The notes under the pieces: generated by a model
Seen by the model: the letters and a program-made list of their open reading frames with translations, nothing else
What the model was told of the DNA's origin: nothing
The model's database searches: none
Shown: in pieces, positions 1-8,846 of the stretch
How positions within the stretch are numbered: the first letter of the stretch is position 1
Layout: every line of letters starts with the position of its first letter
NCBI RefSeq assembly: GCF_009749385.1
Contig: NZ_WBIN01000020.1
Span: 1 to 38,272, forward strand
Direction of reading: 5' to 3'
Source: Agromyces allii
Lineage (GTDB): Bacteria; Actinomycetota; Actinomycetes; Actinomycetales; Microbacteriaceae
Length of the DNA stretch: 38,272 nt
Position numbers and translations under genes: made by a program

Positions 1-1126
1 AGCGCCCGGCGGCGGCCCCGGCCGGGCGCCCGGCTCGTGCGATCACGGCCGTCGTGTCGGCCGACCCCGAGGCCGACGCCGAGGTCGGCAGCCTCGTGGA
101 TCCGAGCATCCGGGTGCGCACGGCGTCGGGCGACGCTGCCGTGAAAGGTGGAGCGTCCGGCATCGTCCCGAGCCCCGCGGCCCCCGCCGCCCCCGCGGCC
201 CCCACCGCCCCCGGGATCGCCGCCTCGACCGCCGAACGCATCGCCGCGGCATCCGCGAACCGATCGGCCGGGTCCTTGAGCATGGCGCGCACGACGATGC
301 GGTCCACGTCGCGCGGAATCCTCGAGTCGAGCACCGAGGGCACCGGCGGCGGCGAGCCGAGATGCGCACGCATGGTCGCGCCCGGCGTCGTTCTCGGGAA
401 CGGCGCACGCCCCGTGAGCGCGAAGTGCAGCAGGCCGCCGACCTGGTAGAGGTCGCCGCGCTCGTCGACGGGTTCGCCGCGCAGCTGCTCGGGGGACATG
501 TACGCGACGTTGCCGATCACGCCGGCCGGGCCGCCGTCGGCAGGGCCAGGCTCGCGCGCATCGTCGTGCGCGGTCTCGCTGCGCAGGATGTCGTCGCCGA
601 CGGCGGCGCGCCCCGCGGCATCCGCGAGTCCGAAGTCGAGCAGCCGGACCCCGTCGGCGCCGAGCCGTCCGTGGGCGTCGACGGCGACCATGACGTTCGC
701 GGGCGAGACGTCGCGGTGGATGAGCCCGTCGGCGTGCGCGGCCTCGAGCGCGCGCAGCACGCCGTCGGCCACGCTGAGCGCCTCGGCCACCGGAAGGGGT
801 CCGTGCCGCTCGACGTGCTCGGAGAGACTCATGCCGCCGGCGAGCTCGAGGGCGATCCAGGCGATCGGATCGCCCGAGCCGTCGTGCACGCCGACGTCGA
901 GCACGCCCGCGATGTTCGGATGGCGCAGCGACTGCATCCGCCGCGCCTCGGCCAGGAACGCGTCGCGCGCCGCCGGCGCCTCCGACAGGTGCGGGTGCAG
1001 GACCTTCAGGGCCACCCGCTCGCCGGTCTCCACGTCGACGGCGGCGAACGCCGACGCCGAGCCCCCCGACCCGAGCAGCTCGCCGAGTCGGTACCGACCC
1101 GAGACGAGTCCAGACCGCGCGTTCAT
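1..1126 (-). CDS. Serine/threonine protein kinase (3' end beyond window)
   Basis: Hanks-type Ser/Thr kinase that phosphorylates proteins with ATP. About 375 N-terminal residues are visible; the reading frame runs off the left edge without a stop. Seen: a glycine loop LLGSGGSASAF (residues 18-27), Lys41 in VALKVL, the catalytic loop HRDVSPANV (His137, Asp139, Asn144), DFG at 164-166 and the activation-segment motif GNVAYMSPEQL near 205-215. After the kinase core (to about residue 280) comes an Ala/Gly/Ser-rich linker with no clear fold. In actinobacterial kinases of this type such a linker usually leads to a transmembrane helix or sensor domain, but none is visible here. The start is ATG at 1126, 31 nt after the stop of the upstream YegP-like gene, so the two are probably co-transcribed. 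Substrates cannot be told from the sequence. Confidence 0.88.
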   Translation of the reverse strand, partial: MNARSGLVSGRYRLGELLGSGGSASAFAAVDVETGERVALKVLHPHLSEAPAARDAFLAEARRMQSLRHPNIAGVLDVGVHDGSGDPIAWIALELAGGMSLSEHVERHGPLPVAEALSVADGVLRALEAAHADGLIHRDVSPANVMVAVDAHGRLGADGVRLLDFGLADAAGRAAVGDDILRSETAHDDAREPGPADGGPAGVIGNVAYMSPEQLRGEPVDERGDLYQVGGLLHFALTGRAPFPRTTPGATMRAHLGSPPPVPSVLDSRIPRDVDRIVVRAMLKDPADRFADAAAMRSAVEAAIPGAVGAAGAAGAAGLGTMPDAPPFTAASPDAVRTRMLGSTRLPTSASASGSADTTAVIARAGRPAGAAAGR

Positions 1127-1157
1127 CCGCCGCTCGGCCTCGCCGCGCCCCGCACCG

Positions 1158-1772
1158 TCACCAGGCGTCGACCTGCGACTTCATCGGCACCCGGCGGCTG
1201 AAGCGCCTCGACGGAGCGGTGCGATCGACGTCCTCCGACAGCACGGCCCGGTGCAGCGCGGCGAGGGCGCCCATGGCCGACGCGATGCTCGTCGAGGTGG
1301 AGCTGTACCACCGCCCGCACGTCATCACGGGGGTTCCGCCGCAGGTCACGACCCAGCCGTGCGAGGCGTTCACCGGCCCGTCCATGATGACGACCTCGAG
1401 ACCGGCGGATGCCGCCTGCAGCCGCTGCACGTGGGTGCGCGCGGCTGCGTGGCTCGAGTACAGGAGGTAGCTGCGGCCGAGCTCGCGGTTGTTGCTCGCG
1501 AGGAGCCGCCAGAGGCCGGACGCCTGCGCGTCGCCTCGCCCGTGCCGCTCTTCGGCCGCCGCCGCGGCCGCGGGGCGATGCGGGGCAGTCGCCGTGGCGA
1601 CGGTGCGCGCCGCGCTGGCCTTGATGCCCGGACCGATCTGGTCGCCGGCGCCCGCGAGCTGGGAACGGAACCGCCCCCACGCGATGAGCATCGGGTCGTC
1701 GGCCGAGCTGAACGCCGTGAACGTCACGCGGCCGCGCGCACCTTCGCCGTGCGCGACCTGGTCCTCGGTCAC
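1158..1772 (-). CDS. YegP/DUF1508-like protein, hypothetical
   Basis: Protein of 204 residues with no assigned function. The stretch LWRLLASNNRELGRS, followed by YLLYSSHAAARTHVQRLQ, resembles the short beta-beta-alpha repeat of YegP/DUF1508 proteins (WxLKASNG..I..S..Y.SK..A..GI). A second, weaker repeat-like segment follows (GLEVVIMDGP, GWVVTCGGTPVMTCG). The N-terminal half is Ala-rich and featureless, and the C-terminus is basic. I chose GTG at 1772 because a GAGG Shine-Dalgarno lies 5 nt upstream of it; the frame stays open upstream to 1859 without a comparable site. No signal peptide or membrane segment is seen. It precedes the kinase gene by 31 nt in the same direction. The family match is by eye and tentative. 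Confidence 0.6.
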   Translation of the reverse strand: MTEDQVAHGEGARGRVTFTAFSSADDPMLIAWGRFRSQLAGAGDQIGPGIKASAARTVATATAPHRPAAAAAAEERHGRGDAQASGLWRLLASNNRELGRSYLLYSSHAAARTHVQRLQAASAGLEVVIMDGPVNASHGWVVTCGGTPVMTCGRWYSSTSTSIASAMGALAALHRAVLSEDVDRTAPSRRFSRRVPMKSQVDAW

Positions 1773-1999
1773 GTTGCCCTCGTCTCGAACGGCGGCTCCG
1801 TCGTGGCCGCTCGCTGAGCAGGATCCGGTCGACGGGTTACCGCGCGGCCCCCGATGCACAACGAAGAGATGGCCGGCAGATGATCAACGGATGACCGCTC
1901 GAGCCGGGCTTCCTCGCGCGATTCGCGCGGGGCCGGGGCACCGTCGCGCAGAGCCCGTCGAACCACCCCCTTAACAGGTCACAGGCGGCGTTTCAACGG

Positions 2000-2028
2000 T
2001 TGTGCGACCCCGAGCCCGGTGCCAGACT
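2000..2028 (+). promoter_or_regulatory. Possible promoter for the M23 peptidase gene
   Basis: TTGTGC (2000-2005) and CAGACT (2023-2028) are separated by 17 bases and lie about 40 nt before the chosen ATG at 2069. The CAGACT hexamer also occurs before the SixA-like gene at 32515-32520. The 1773-1999 stretch upstream holds no gene or clear structure that I can support. Confidence 0.35.
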
Positions 2029-2068
2029 GAACGGAGTCGGCGTCTCGCCGGCCACCCGAACGGAACCA

Positions 2069-3547
2069 ATGACGCCGCATCGCTCTCAGCCGGACTCGCC
2101 TCGCACGCCGACCGTGCGAGGTCGACGCGTAGCGACCGCGGTCTCGGCGATCGCACTCACGGGCCTCTTCGCCGTGTTCGGCGCCAGCCCGTCGTACGCA
2201 GAAGAGCTGCCGCCCACGATCGCGGCGACCGACACCGCCGACGAGCCCGAGAGCACGCCCACGCCCACTCCCGAGCCGACGCCTGAGCCGACTCCGGAGC
2301 CCACGCCCGAGCCGACTCCGGAGCCCACGCCCGAGCCGACTCCCGAGCCCACGCCGACTCCGACGCCGACGCCGACCCCCACGCCGACGCCGACCCCCAC
2401 GCCCACTCCGAAGCCGACGCCGACCACACCGCCGACCGCGACCCCCAAGCCGACCGAGACTCCCGCACCCGGCAAGACGCCGGCAGCCCCGGCTCCCGCG
2501 GCGCCGACGCCTGCCGCGATCGCTGCGGCGATGGTCTTCAGCGGCGACGGGCCGTTCGTGCGGGTGTCGACCGGGGCCAACCGCGACGTCACCTCGCTCC
2601 TCGCCGCACGCACCTCGATCGATCGCGCGATGACCACGCTCCGCAAGGCGGAGTCGTCTCTCGCCGACGCGAAGTCGACGCGGGAGATCGCCCGGTCGCT
2701 CGCTCGTCAGGCCGACGACGACGCCGCCCTCGTCCGGGCCGAAGCCGACGCCGCGGGCCGGGCGTACTTCGCCGCCGCGAACGGCGACGGCAGCACGGTC
2801 TCGTCGCTCGACGCCGTGTTCGGCTCCGGCAAAGACCTGCTCGCCGGCCTCGCCGGCATGGACCGCGTCTCGAAGCTGGCCGGCGACTCCGCCGAGCTCG
2901 AACGCATCGCGGCCGCCCGCGACGAAGAGGCCGACGCCGCCGAGCTGAAGGCCGAAGAGGCGTGGGCCGCGGCCGACGGCACGAACGTCGAACAGCGCGA
3001 AGGCGACGTCCACGACGCGGAGATCGTGCTCGCCGACGCGCGCACGTCACTCGACGGGCTCCGCGCGAAGGCCGCGGCCGAGAGCGTGGCCCTCATCAAC
3101 ACGCTTCCCGCCGACTCCGGGCAGCTGAGCGCGCAGGGCTGGTCGCAGCCGGTCGCCGGGCGCATGACCGACGGGTACGGGCCGCGCCCGAACAAGCCGG
3201 TCGCCGGCGTCAACGAGTTCCACCGCGGCACGGATGTCGCGGCATCCTGCAACTCCCCGGTCTACGCCGCGACGAGCGGCGTGGTCGTCGAAGCCAGGGC
3301 GAACGGCAGTTACGGCAACTGGATCCTGCTCGACCACGGATCCGGCGTCTCCACCGGCTACGCGCACCTCGTCGACGGCGGCATCCTCGTGAGCGCCGGC
3401 GAGTCGGTGACCGCCGGCCAGTTGATCGGCATGGTCGGCAGCACTGGTGCGTCCACCGGATGCCACCTGCACTTCGAGGTGCGCCTCGACGGTGTGGCCG
3501 TCGACGCCCGTCCGTTCATGGCGGCCCGCGGCATCGTCGTCGGCTGA
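2069..3547 (+). CDS. Secreted M23-family metallo-endopeptidase with PT-rich stalk
   Basis: Zn-dependent peptidoglycan endopeptidase of the LytM/M23 type, 492 residues, predicted exported. Seen: a basic N-terminus (VRGRR), a hydrophobic core (about 21-40) and an Ala-X-Ala-like cleavage site at PSYA-EE (44/45). Next comes a long Thr/Pro/Glu/Lys repeat region (about 62-150), then an Ala/Asp/Glu-rich region likely to be helical or coiled coil (about 185-335), and a C-terminal M23 domain. Catalytic motifs are HRGTD (His and Asp metal ligands) and HLHFE (HxH). The PT stalk may span or anchor in the cell wall. The start is ATG at 2069 because the signal peptide follows directly; an in-frame start at 2000 would overlap the putative promoter. 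The coiled-coil plus M23 layout resembles cell-division hydrolases and their activators. Its substrate bond is not evident. Confidence 0.88.
   Translation: MTPHRSQPDSPRTPTVRGRRVATAVSAIALTGLFAVFGASPSYAEELPPTIAATDTADEPESTPTPTPEPTPEPTPEPTPEPTPEPTPEPTPEPTPTPTPTPTPTPTPTPTPTPKPTPTTPPTATPKPTETPAPGKTPAAPAPAAPTPAAIAAAMVFSGDGPFVRVSTGANRDVTSLLAARTSIDRAMTTLRKAESSLADAKSTREIARSLARQADDDAALVRAEADAAGRAYFAAANGDGSTVSSLDAVFGSGKDLLAGLAGMDRVSKLAGDSAELERIAAARDEEADAAELKAEEAWAAADGTNVEQREGDVHDAEIVLADARTSLDGLRAKAAAESVALINTLPADSGQLSAQGWSQPVAGRMTDGYGPRPNKPVAGVNEFHRGTDVAASCNSPVYAATSGVVVEARANGSYGNWILLDHGSGVSTGYAHLVDGGILVSAGESVTAGQLIGMVGSTGASTGCHLHFEVRLDGVAVDARPFMAARGIVVG
2257..2433 (+). repeat. In-frame short-period repeat encoding the PT/PE stalk
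   Basis: A run of imperfect 6-18 bp units built on CCGACTCCGGAGCCCACG and similar words encodes TPEP and TPTP repeats. It lies wholly within the M23 peptidase gene and is a plausible site of length variation between strains. Confidence 0.8.
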
Positions 3548-3572
3548 CGCCCCGCTTCACGCGAGAAATCCG

Positions 3573-3615
3573 CCGGTCGAGGAGCACGCGACGAAGGAGC
3601 GAGCGTCTCGAGACC
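3573..3615. repeat. REP-like GGTCGAGGAGC repeat, variant copy
   Basis: Begins CCGGTCGAGGAGC and ends GCGTCTCGAGACC, with about 14 extra bases in the middle relative to the other copies in this window (10471, 19555, 20251 and 33671-33760). It sits in the 161-nt gap between the M23 gene and hutU, with no gene there. Confidence 0.75.
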
Positions 3616-3708
3616 CGCGGAGCGACTCGACCACCGCGTCTGGGATCCCGGACTCCCGCCACGCGGCATCCGTTGTCGCTCCAGATCGCGTGCGCGAGCA
3701 TCGATGAC

Positions 3709-5433
3709 ATGACCGACGCACCGACCATCGAGCAGCCCGGCCCCGCAGGCACCGCCGCCGCATCCGCCACCACCGCCGCCGCCCACGGCCCCCGTCCCGT
3801 CCGCGCCGCCCGAGGCACCACGCTCACCGCGAAGAGCTGGCAGACCGAGGCGCCGCTGCGCATGCTCATGAACAACCTCGACCCCGAGGTCGCCGAGCGA
3901 CCCGACGATCTCGTCGTCTACGGCGGCACGGGCAAGGCCGCCCGCAACTGGGAGGCGTTCGACGCGATCGTGCGCACGCTCGAGGGCCTCGAGGCCGACG
4001 AGACGCTGCTCGTGCAGTCCGGCAAGCCGGTCGGCGTCTTCCGCACGCACGAGTGGGCGCCGCGGGTGCTCATCGCCAACTCGAACCTCGTGGGCGACTG
4101 GGCGACGTGGCCCGAGTTCCGCAGGCTCGAGCAGCAGGGCCTCACGATGTACGGCCAGATGACGGCCGGCTCGTGGATCTACATCGGCACCCAGGGCATC
4201 CTGCAGGGCACCTACGAGACGTTCGGCGCGATCGCACGGGCCCGCTTCGACGGCACCCTCGCGGGCACGCTCACCCTGACCGGCGGCTGCGGCGGCATGG
4301 GCGGCGCGCAGCCGCTCGCCGTGACCATGAACGAGGGCGCGGTGCTGATCGTCGACGTCGACGAGACCCGCCTCGCGCGCCGCGTCGAGCACGGCTACCT
4401 CGACGAGGTCTCGGCCGACCTCGACGACGCGATCGGGCGCGTGCTCGCTGCGAAGGCCGCGCGCACGCCCCTCAGCGTCGGACTCGTCGGCAACGCGGCA
4501 TCCGTCTTCCCCGAACTGCTCCGCCGCGGCGTGCCGATCGACATCGTCACCGACCAGACGAGCGCCCACGACCCGCTGAGCTACCTGCCCGAGGGCGTCG
4601 GGGTCGACGAATGGCACGAGCTCGCGGCATCCGACCCCGAGGCGTTCACCGATCGCGCCCGCGCGTCGATGGCGAAGCAGGTGCAGGCGATGGTCGAGTT
4701 CCAGGATGCCGGTGCCGAGGTCTTCGACTACGGCAACTCGATCCGCCGGGAGGCCGAGCTCGGCGGGTACGACCGCGCGTTCGCATTCCCGGGATTCGTG
4801 CCGGCCTACATCCGCCCGCTCTTCGCCGAGGGCAAGGGGCCGTTCCGCTGGGCCGCACTGTCGGGCGACCCGGCCGACATCGCGGCGACCGACAAGGCCG
4901 TCCTCGAGCTGTTCCCCGAAGACGAGCACCTGCGCCGCTGGATCACGCAGGCCGGTGAGAAGGTGCACTTCGAGGGGCTGCCGGCGCGCATCTGCTGGCT
5001 CGGCTACCAGGAGCGCCACCTCGCGGGCCTGAAGTTCAACGAGATGGTCGCGTCGGGCGAGCTGAGCGCTCCCGTCGTGATCGGCCGCGACCACCTCGAC
5101 TCGGGTTCGGTCGCGAGCCCCTACCGCGAGACCGAGGCCATGGCCGACGGCTCCGACGCGATCGCCGACTGGCCGCTGCTGAACGCGCTGCTGAACACCG
5201 CCTCGGGCGCGACCTGGGTGTCGCTGCACCACGGCGGCGGCGTCGGCATCGGCCGCTCGATCCACGCGGGCCAGGTGATCGTGGCCGACGGCACCGACCT
5301 CGCGGCCGAGAAGATCGCCCGCGTGCTCGTGAACGACCCGGGCACGGGCGTCATGCGCCACGTCGACGCGGGGTACGAGCGCGCACGCGAGGTCGCCGCC
5401 GAACGCGGCCTGCGCGTGCCCATGCAGGAGTAG
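3709..5433 (+). CDS. hutU: Urocanate hydratase
   Basis: Cytosolic NAD+-dependent enzyme that hydrates urocanate to 4-imidazolone-5-propionate, the second step of histidine degradation. It has 574 residues, close to the family's usual 550-575. Seen: [11 protein letters not shown] near the N-terminus, [16 protein letters not shown] typical of the NAD-binding region, FDYGNSIR, and the signature [12 protein letters not shown], which carries the conserved Cys. The first 40 residues are Ala/Pro-rich and poorly conserved in type, so the true start could be somewhat downstream. ATG 3709 is the first in-frame ATG that gives a complete protein; its Shine-Dalgarno is weak. hutI follows 112 nt downstream across an unusual hairpin. 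hutH is not in the window. Confidence 0.96.
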   Translation: MTDAPTIEQPGPAGTAAASATTAAAHGPRPVRAARGTTLTAKSWQTEAPLRMLMNNLDPEVAERPDDLVVYGGTGKAARNWEAFDAIVRTLEGLEADETLLVQSGKPVGVFRTHEWAPRVLIANSNLVGDWATWPEFRRLEQQGLTMYGQMTAGSWIYIGTQGILQGTYETFGAIARARFDGTLAGTLTLTGGCGGMGGAQPLAVTMNEGAVLIVDVDETRLARRVEHGYLDEVSADLDDAIGRVLAAKAARTPLSVGLVGNAASVFPELLRRGVPIDIVTDQTSAHDPLSYLPEGVGVDEWHELAASDPEAFTDRARASMAKQVQAMVEFQDAGAEVFDYGNSIRREAELGGYDRAFAFPGFVPAYIRPLFAEGKGPFRWAALSGDPADIAATDKAVLELFPEDEHLRRWITQAGEKVHFEGLPARICWLGYQERHLAGLKFNEMVASGELSAPVVIGRDHLDSGSVASPYRETEAMADGSDAIADWPLLNALLNTASGATWVSLHHGGGVGIGRSIHAGQVIVADGTDLAAEKIARVLVNDPGTGVMRHVDAGYERAREVAAERGLRVPMQE

Positions 5434-5460
5434 GCGCGAGCTCCGCCGTCCGCCCCACGC

Positions 5461-5522
5461 CGAGACGTGGGGGGGGGGGGGGGGGGGCGGGGGGCCCCCC
5501 CCCCCCCCCCCCCCACGTCTCG
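5461..5522. other. Extreme poly-G/poly-C inverted repeat (hairpin or assembly artefact)
   Basis: CGAGACGT (5461-5468) is followed by 19 G, one C, 6 G and 20 C, then ACGTCTCG (5515-5522), so the whole block is an inverted repeat between hutU and hutI. It could be a terminator or attenuator hairpin whose tip was misread. Two-colour sequencing produces false G runs when signal is lost, and two such reads meeting head-to-head would give exactly G-run then C-run. The flanking 8-nt arms look genuine. Confidence 0.85.
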
Positions 5523-5545
5523 ACCATCCTGAGATCGGGGATCAC

Positions 5546-6970
5546 ATGCGCACGCTCATCACGAACATCGGCGAGCTCGTCACGAACGACCCCGCGCCCG
5601 GCCGCGAGGACGGGCCGCTCGGCATCGTGCGCGACGCCGCGGTGCTCGTCGAGGACGGGGTCGTGACGTGGGTCGGCCGCGCGGCCGACGCGTCGAGCGC
5701 CCATCCATCCGTCGAATTCCGCCCGTCAGGCCTCGCCCAGGGAGCGAAGATCGACGGGTCGCGGGATGCCTCCGAGCGGGCGGATGTCTCGGGCACGACG
5801 CGTCCCGAGAGCCCGAGCGGAGGAGAACGCCCGCTCGGGAGGACGCAGCGCGCCGAGGGATCCTCCGCTCGCGCCGATCTCCTCCCGAACGCCGTCGTCG
5901 ACGCGGTCGTCGACGCGGGCGGTCGCGCCGTGATCCCGGGCTTCGTGGACAGCCACACGCATCTCGTGTTCGGCGGCGACCGGGCCGACGAGTTCGCGGC
6001 GCGCATGGCGGGCCGCGCCTACGAGGCCGGCGGCATCCGCTCGACCGTCGCGGCGACGCGCGCCGCGACCGACGACGAGCTGCGGGCCAGGCTCGCGGTG
6101 TTCGTGACTGAGCTGCACGTGCAGGGCACGACGACGTTCGAGATCAAGTCGGGCTACGGCCTGAGCGTCGCCGACGAGGAGCGGCTCGTGCGCCTCGCGC
6201 GGGAGGTCACCGACGAGGTGACGTTCCTCGGGGCGCATGTCGTGCCGTTCGAGTTCCGCGAGGACCCGCGCTTCGCCGCAGCCGACGGCGCCGGCACCCC
6301 CGAAGCCGCCGCCCGTGCGGCCGACGCCTACGTCGACCTCGTCGTCGGGGAGATGCTCGACGCCTGCGCGCCGCACGCGCGCTGGGTCGACGCCTTCTGC
6401 GAGCGCGGCGCCTTCACGCCCGAGCAGTCGCGGCGCGTGTTGGAGGCGGGCGCGGCGGCCGGCCTCGGCATCCGCGTGCACGGCAACCAGCTCGGCCCCG
6501 GCGGCGGGGTCCGTCTCGCGGTCGAGCTCGGCGCGGCATCCGTCGACCACTGCACCTACCTCGACGATGCGGATGTCGCGGCGCTCGCGGCATCCGACAC
6601 CGTCGCCACCCTGCTGCCGGGCGTCGAGTTCTCGACGCGGCAGCCGTATCCCGATGCGCGGCGCCTCATCGACGCCGGCGTCACGGTCGCCCTCGCGAGC
6701 GACTGCAACCCCGGATCGAGCTTCACGAGCTCGCTGCCGTTCTGCATCGCCGTCGCCGTGCGCGACATGGGCCTGACGCCCGCCGAGGCGCTCTGGGCGT
6801 CGACCGCGGGCGGCGCGCTGGCCCTGCGGCGAACGGATGTCGGGGCGATCCGCCCGGGCGCCCGCGCCGACCTCGTCGAGCTCGACGCCCCGAGCCACGT
6901 GCACCTCGCCTACCGGCCGGGCGTGCCGCTCGTGCGTCGCGTGTGGGCTGCGGGAGAGCTCGTCGCCTGA
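5546..6970 (+). CDS. hutI: Imidazolonepropionase with in-frame insertion
   Basis: Zn-dependent amidohydrolase that opens imidazolone-5-propionate to N-formimino-L-glutamate, the third step of histidine degradation. Seen: [16 protein letters not shown] (His137 and His139 metal ligands), [40 protein letters not shown] and [10 protein letters not shown]. It has 474 residues against about 400 for typical HutI. The excess is a polar, Ser/Arg/Gly-rich block at about residues 52-115, between the N-terminal beta segment and the metal-binding motif. Its DNA contains small palindromes, which suggests an absorbed repeat. The motifs after the block are intact, so the enzyme is probably active. The start is ATG 5546, following hutU in the same direction. 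Confidence 0.94.
   Translation: MRTLITNIGELVTNDPAPGREDGPLGIVRDAAVLVEDGVVTWVGRAADASSAHPSVEFRPSGLAQGAKIDGSRDASERADVSGTTRPESPSGGERPLGRTQRAEGSSARADLLPNAVVDAVVDAGGRAVIPGFVDSHTHLVFGGDRADEFAARMAGRAYEAGGIRSTVAATRAATDDELRARLAVFVTELHVQGTTTFEIKSGYGLSVADEERLVRLAREVTDEVTFLGAHVVPFEFREDPRFAAADGAGTPEAAARAADAYVDLVVGEMLDACAPHARWVDAFCERGAFTPEQSRRVLEAGAAAGLGIRVHGNQLGPGGGVRLAVELGAASVDHCTYLDDADVAALAASDTVATLLPGVEFSTRQPYPDARRLIDAGVTVALASDCNPGSSFTSSLPFCIAVAVRDMGLTPAEALWASTAGGALALRRTDVGAIRPGARADLVELDAPSHVHLAYRPGVPLVRRVWAAGELVA
5812..5886. repeat. Palindromic segment inside the hutI insertion
   Basis: CCCGAGCGG (5812-5820) pairs with CCGCTCGGG (5831-5839), and GGGAGGA (5837-5843) pairs with TCCTCCC (5880-5886). Together they lie in the stretch that makes this HutI about 65 residues longer than usual. 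It may be the remains of a palindromic repeat or MITE-like element translated in frame. Confidence 0.5.
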
Positions 6971-7020
6971 GCGACGCGCCCGACGCCCGAGCCAGCCGCC
7001 AGACGGCCAGACCCAGCCGG

Positions 7021-7278
7021 TCAGCCCCGGCGTACCTCGATCGCGCTCACGCCGCTGAAGCCGAGCCAGGCGCGATCCCCCGACTCGACGAGCGTCGCGA
7101 GCACGTGGTCGCACGAGTTGCACCGCACGACCGTGCCGGCCGGGCTCGTGAACACGATGGCCCGAGCGAACTCGTCGACCGCGCCGCAGCCGTTGCACCT
7201 GGCGATCGCCGTGGTCACGTCGAACGAGAAGAATTCGGCGAGCGCTCCGGCGAGCGCGTTTCCGTCGAGATGCTGCAT
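7021..7278 (-). CDS. Small zinc-ribbon protein (DUF6510-like)
   Basis: An 85-residue protein with two CxxC pairs, Cys28/Cys31 (CNGC) and Cys53/Cys56 (CNSC), spaced as in a zinc ribbon or rubredoxin-like knuckle. Length and pattern fit the small actinobacterial proteins annotated DUF6510, though I assign that name from memory of the pattern. The start is ATG at 7278, overlapping the stop of the upstream reductase gene by one base (TGATG), so translation is coupled. As the last gene of a molybdoenzyme-reductase operon it may serve as an electron carrier or an assembly factor; this is inference. hutI ends 50 nt away, converging on it. Confidence 0.72.
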   Translation of the reverse strand: MQHLDGNALAGALAEFFSFDVTTAIARCNGCGAVDEFARAIVFTSPAGTVVRCNSCDHVLATLVESGDRAWLGFSGVSAIEVRRG

Positions 7279-8138
7279 CAGGTGCCTCCGAAGCGTTCGG
7301 TGCGAATGGCCCGGGCGTCGTGCCCGAGTTCGATGAGCCACGAGGCGACGCGTTCGACGAATCCGGTCGAGCCGCACACGTAGACGAGCGGGGCATCGGA
7401 TGTCGGGAGCACCGCCTCGGCGAGCGCCTCCCTGGTGATGCGGGCGGGCGGTGTCGGCCAGCCCGCCGGCGCCTCGCGCGTGTAGACGAGGTCGAGCCGG
7501 AACGGGGCGGATGCCGCGGCCAGTCGCTCGAACTCCGGGGCGAAGAACACGTCGGCGGGCGTTCGCACCGAGTACAGCAGGCGGAACGGCGTCGCATCAG
7601 CGGCATCGGCATGCGCCTGCGCCATGGCGACGAACGGCACGACGCCGGAGCCGCCGGCGATGAGCTGCACGGGCCGGGTCGCCGCGGCGACCGGCCCGCC
7701 CGCGGCATCCGGACCGCCAGCGGCATCCGGCCCGCCTGCGGCATCCGCCTCGCCATCGCCCGCGGAAGCCGCGACCCCCGCCGCGGCCGGCTGCCACACG
7801 AAGAACGCGCCGAGCGGCCCGTGCACCTCGAACCGGTCGCCCGCGCGCGCGACGTCGACGAGGAACGGGGACACCTCGCCGTCGGGCACGCGGTCGACCG
7901 CGAGCACGACCCGTGTGGTGTCGCCGGTGGCCGGGCCGGCCGAGGCGATCGAGTACGAGCGGGTCGCCGTGTACCCGTCGGGCGCGGTCAGCCGCACGTC
8001 GAGGTGCTGCCCGGCGGCGTTGCCCGGCCACCCGTCGACGTCGAGCTCGAGTCTCGCCGCCGTCGTGGTCTCGGGCGTGTTCGCGACGACCGTCGCCGGG
8101 TGCCAGCCCGATCGTGGAACGCTGGGGCGGCCGATCAC
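7278..8138 (-). CDS. FAD/NAD(P)-binding ferredoxin-reductase-type oxidoreductase
   Basis: Flavoprotein reductase of the ferredoxin-NADP reductase superfamily, 286 residues, cytosolic. Seen: the FAD motif RSYS (60-63) in ATRSYSIAS, GPLGAFF near 108, the nucleotide-binding start IAGGSGVVPF (160-169) and the C-terminal VYVCGSTGFVE motif. It ends after the NAD(P) domain, so there is no fused 2Fe-2S ferredoxin domain. Between the FAD and NAD domains is an Ala/Gly/Pro/Asp linker with the tandem unit PDAAGG (about 132-150). The start is GTG at 8138, preceded by GGAGGAGC and overlapping the upstream stop by 4 bp (GTGA). It probably passes electrons to or from the sulfite-oxidase-like enzyme encoded just upstream. 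Confidence 0.88.
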   Translation of the reverse strand: MIGRPSVPRSGWHPATVVANTPETTTAARLELDVDGWPGNAAGQHLDVRLTAPDGYTATRSYSIASAGPATGDTTRVVLAVDRVPDGEVSPFLVDVARAGDRFEVHGPLGAFFVWQPAAAGVAASAGDGEADAAGGPDAAGGPDAAGGPVAAATRPVQLIAGGSGVVPFVAMAQAHADAADATPFRLLYSVRTPADVFFAPEFERLAAASAPFRLDLVYTREAPAGWPTPPARITREALAEAVLPTSDAPLVYVCGSTGFVERVASWLIELGHDARAIRTERFGGT

Positions 8139-8725
8139 CAGTACCGCTCCTCCTGCCACGGGTCCCCGTGGATGTGGTAGCCGTTCTGCTCCCAGAATCC
8201 GGGGTCGTCGCGCGGCATCATGACGAGCGAGCGCACCCACTTCGCGCTCTTCCAGAAGTACAGGTGCGGCACGATGAGGCGCGCCGGGCCGCCGTGCTCG
8301 GGGTCGAGCGGCTCGCCGTCGAACTCGGTGACGACCCACGCCTGGCCGTCGAGCAGCTCGTCGAGCGGCACATTGGTCGTGTAGCCGCCGTAGCTGTGCG
8401 CCATGACGAAGTCGAACTGCGACTCGACGTTCTCGAAGAGCGTGTCGAGCGAGACGCCGCGCCAGCTCGTGCCGAGCTTCGACCAGTGCGTCACGCAGTG
8501 GATGTCGGTGTTCACGTCCTCGTGCGGCAGGGCGTTGAACTCGTCCCAGTTCCAGCGGTGCGTGGCGCCTTCGGTGACGATGCGCAGCTCCCACTCGGCC
8601 GTGTCGACCTCGGGGGTCGGCCCGGCCGAGAGCACAGGGAAGTCGTGCACGAGCGTCTGCCCGGGCGGCAGCCGGTCGTCGCGTTCACGCGACCTGCCGC
8701 CGAATCCTCGTGTGATGAACGACAT
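8135..8725 (-). CDS. Sulfite-oxidase-like molybdopterin oxidoreductase
   Basis: Oxidoreductase with the sulfite oxidase/YedY (MsrP) molybdopterin fold, 196 residues. Seen: DIHCVTHWSKLGTSWRGV, where Cys77 is the expected molybdenum-coordinating cysteine, then HSYGGYTTNVPL and GGPARLIVPHLYFWKSAKW, all typical of the family. There is no Tat or Sec signal at the N-terminus, unlike periplasmic YedY, so it should act in the cytosol. There is no dimerisation domain either, unlike true sulfite oxidases. The start is ATG 8725 with a strong GGAAGGA site. It heads the operon with the flavin reductase and zinc-ribbon genes, and faces moeA across a divergent promoter region. The substrate is unknown. Confidence 0.9.
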   Translation of the reverse strand: MSFITRGFGGRSRERDDRLPPGQTLVHDFPVLSAGPTPEVDTAEWELRIVTEGATHRWNWDEFNALPHEDVNTDIHCVTHWSKLGTSWRGVSLDTLFENVESQFDFVMAHSYGGYTTNVPLDELLDGQAWVVTEFDGEPLDPEHGGPARLIVPHLYFWKSAKWVRSLVMMPRDDPGFWEQNGYHIHGDPWQEERYW

Positions 8726-8777
8726 CCGCACTTCCTTCCGCTCGACTGCGACTGGTGCTGCTCGGCTCCCCCGCCCG

Positions 8778-8783
8778 ACGATA
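8778..8783 (-). promoter_or_regulatory. Likely -10 element of the sulfite-oxidase-like operon
   Basis: TATCGT on the minus strand fits the actinobacterial TAnnnT -10 pattern and lies about 50 nt before the ATG at 8725. No clear -35 is visible. Confidence 0.4.
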
Positions 8784-8834
8784 CCGACGCAGCGCCCGCC
8801 TGTCACCGGTCGTCGCGCGACCCGAGGTCGGCGA

Positions 8835-8840
8835 TAGCGT
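8835..8840 (+). promoter_or_regulatory. -10 element of a likely leaderless moeA transcript
   Basis: TAGCGT ends exactly 6 nt before the moeA ATG, which would place the transcription start at or next to the start codon. No Shine-Dalgarno is present. The same TAGCGT-N6-ATG layout precedes moaCB and the ureohydrolase gene. Confidence 0.6.
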
Positions 8841-8846
8841 AGACGC

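Noticed and set aside
5461..5522. G-quadruplex regulatory element
   Set aside because: One long uninterrupted G run mirrored by a C run is better explained by a hairpin or a sequencing artefact than by spaced G-tracts.
8135..8725. Periplasmic MsrP/YedY
   Set aside because: No twin-arginine or other signal peptide is present, and the partner gene encodes a soluble flavin reductase rather than a membrane heme protein.
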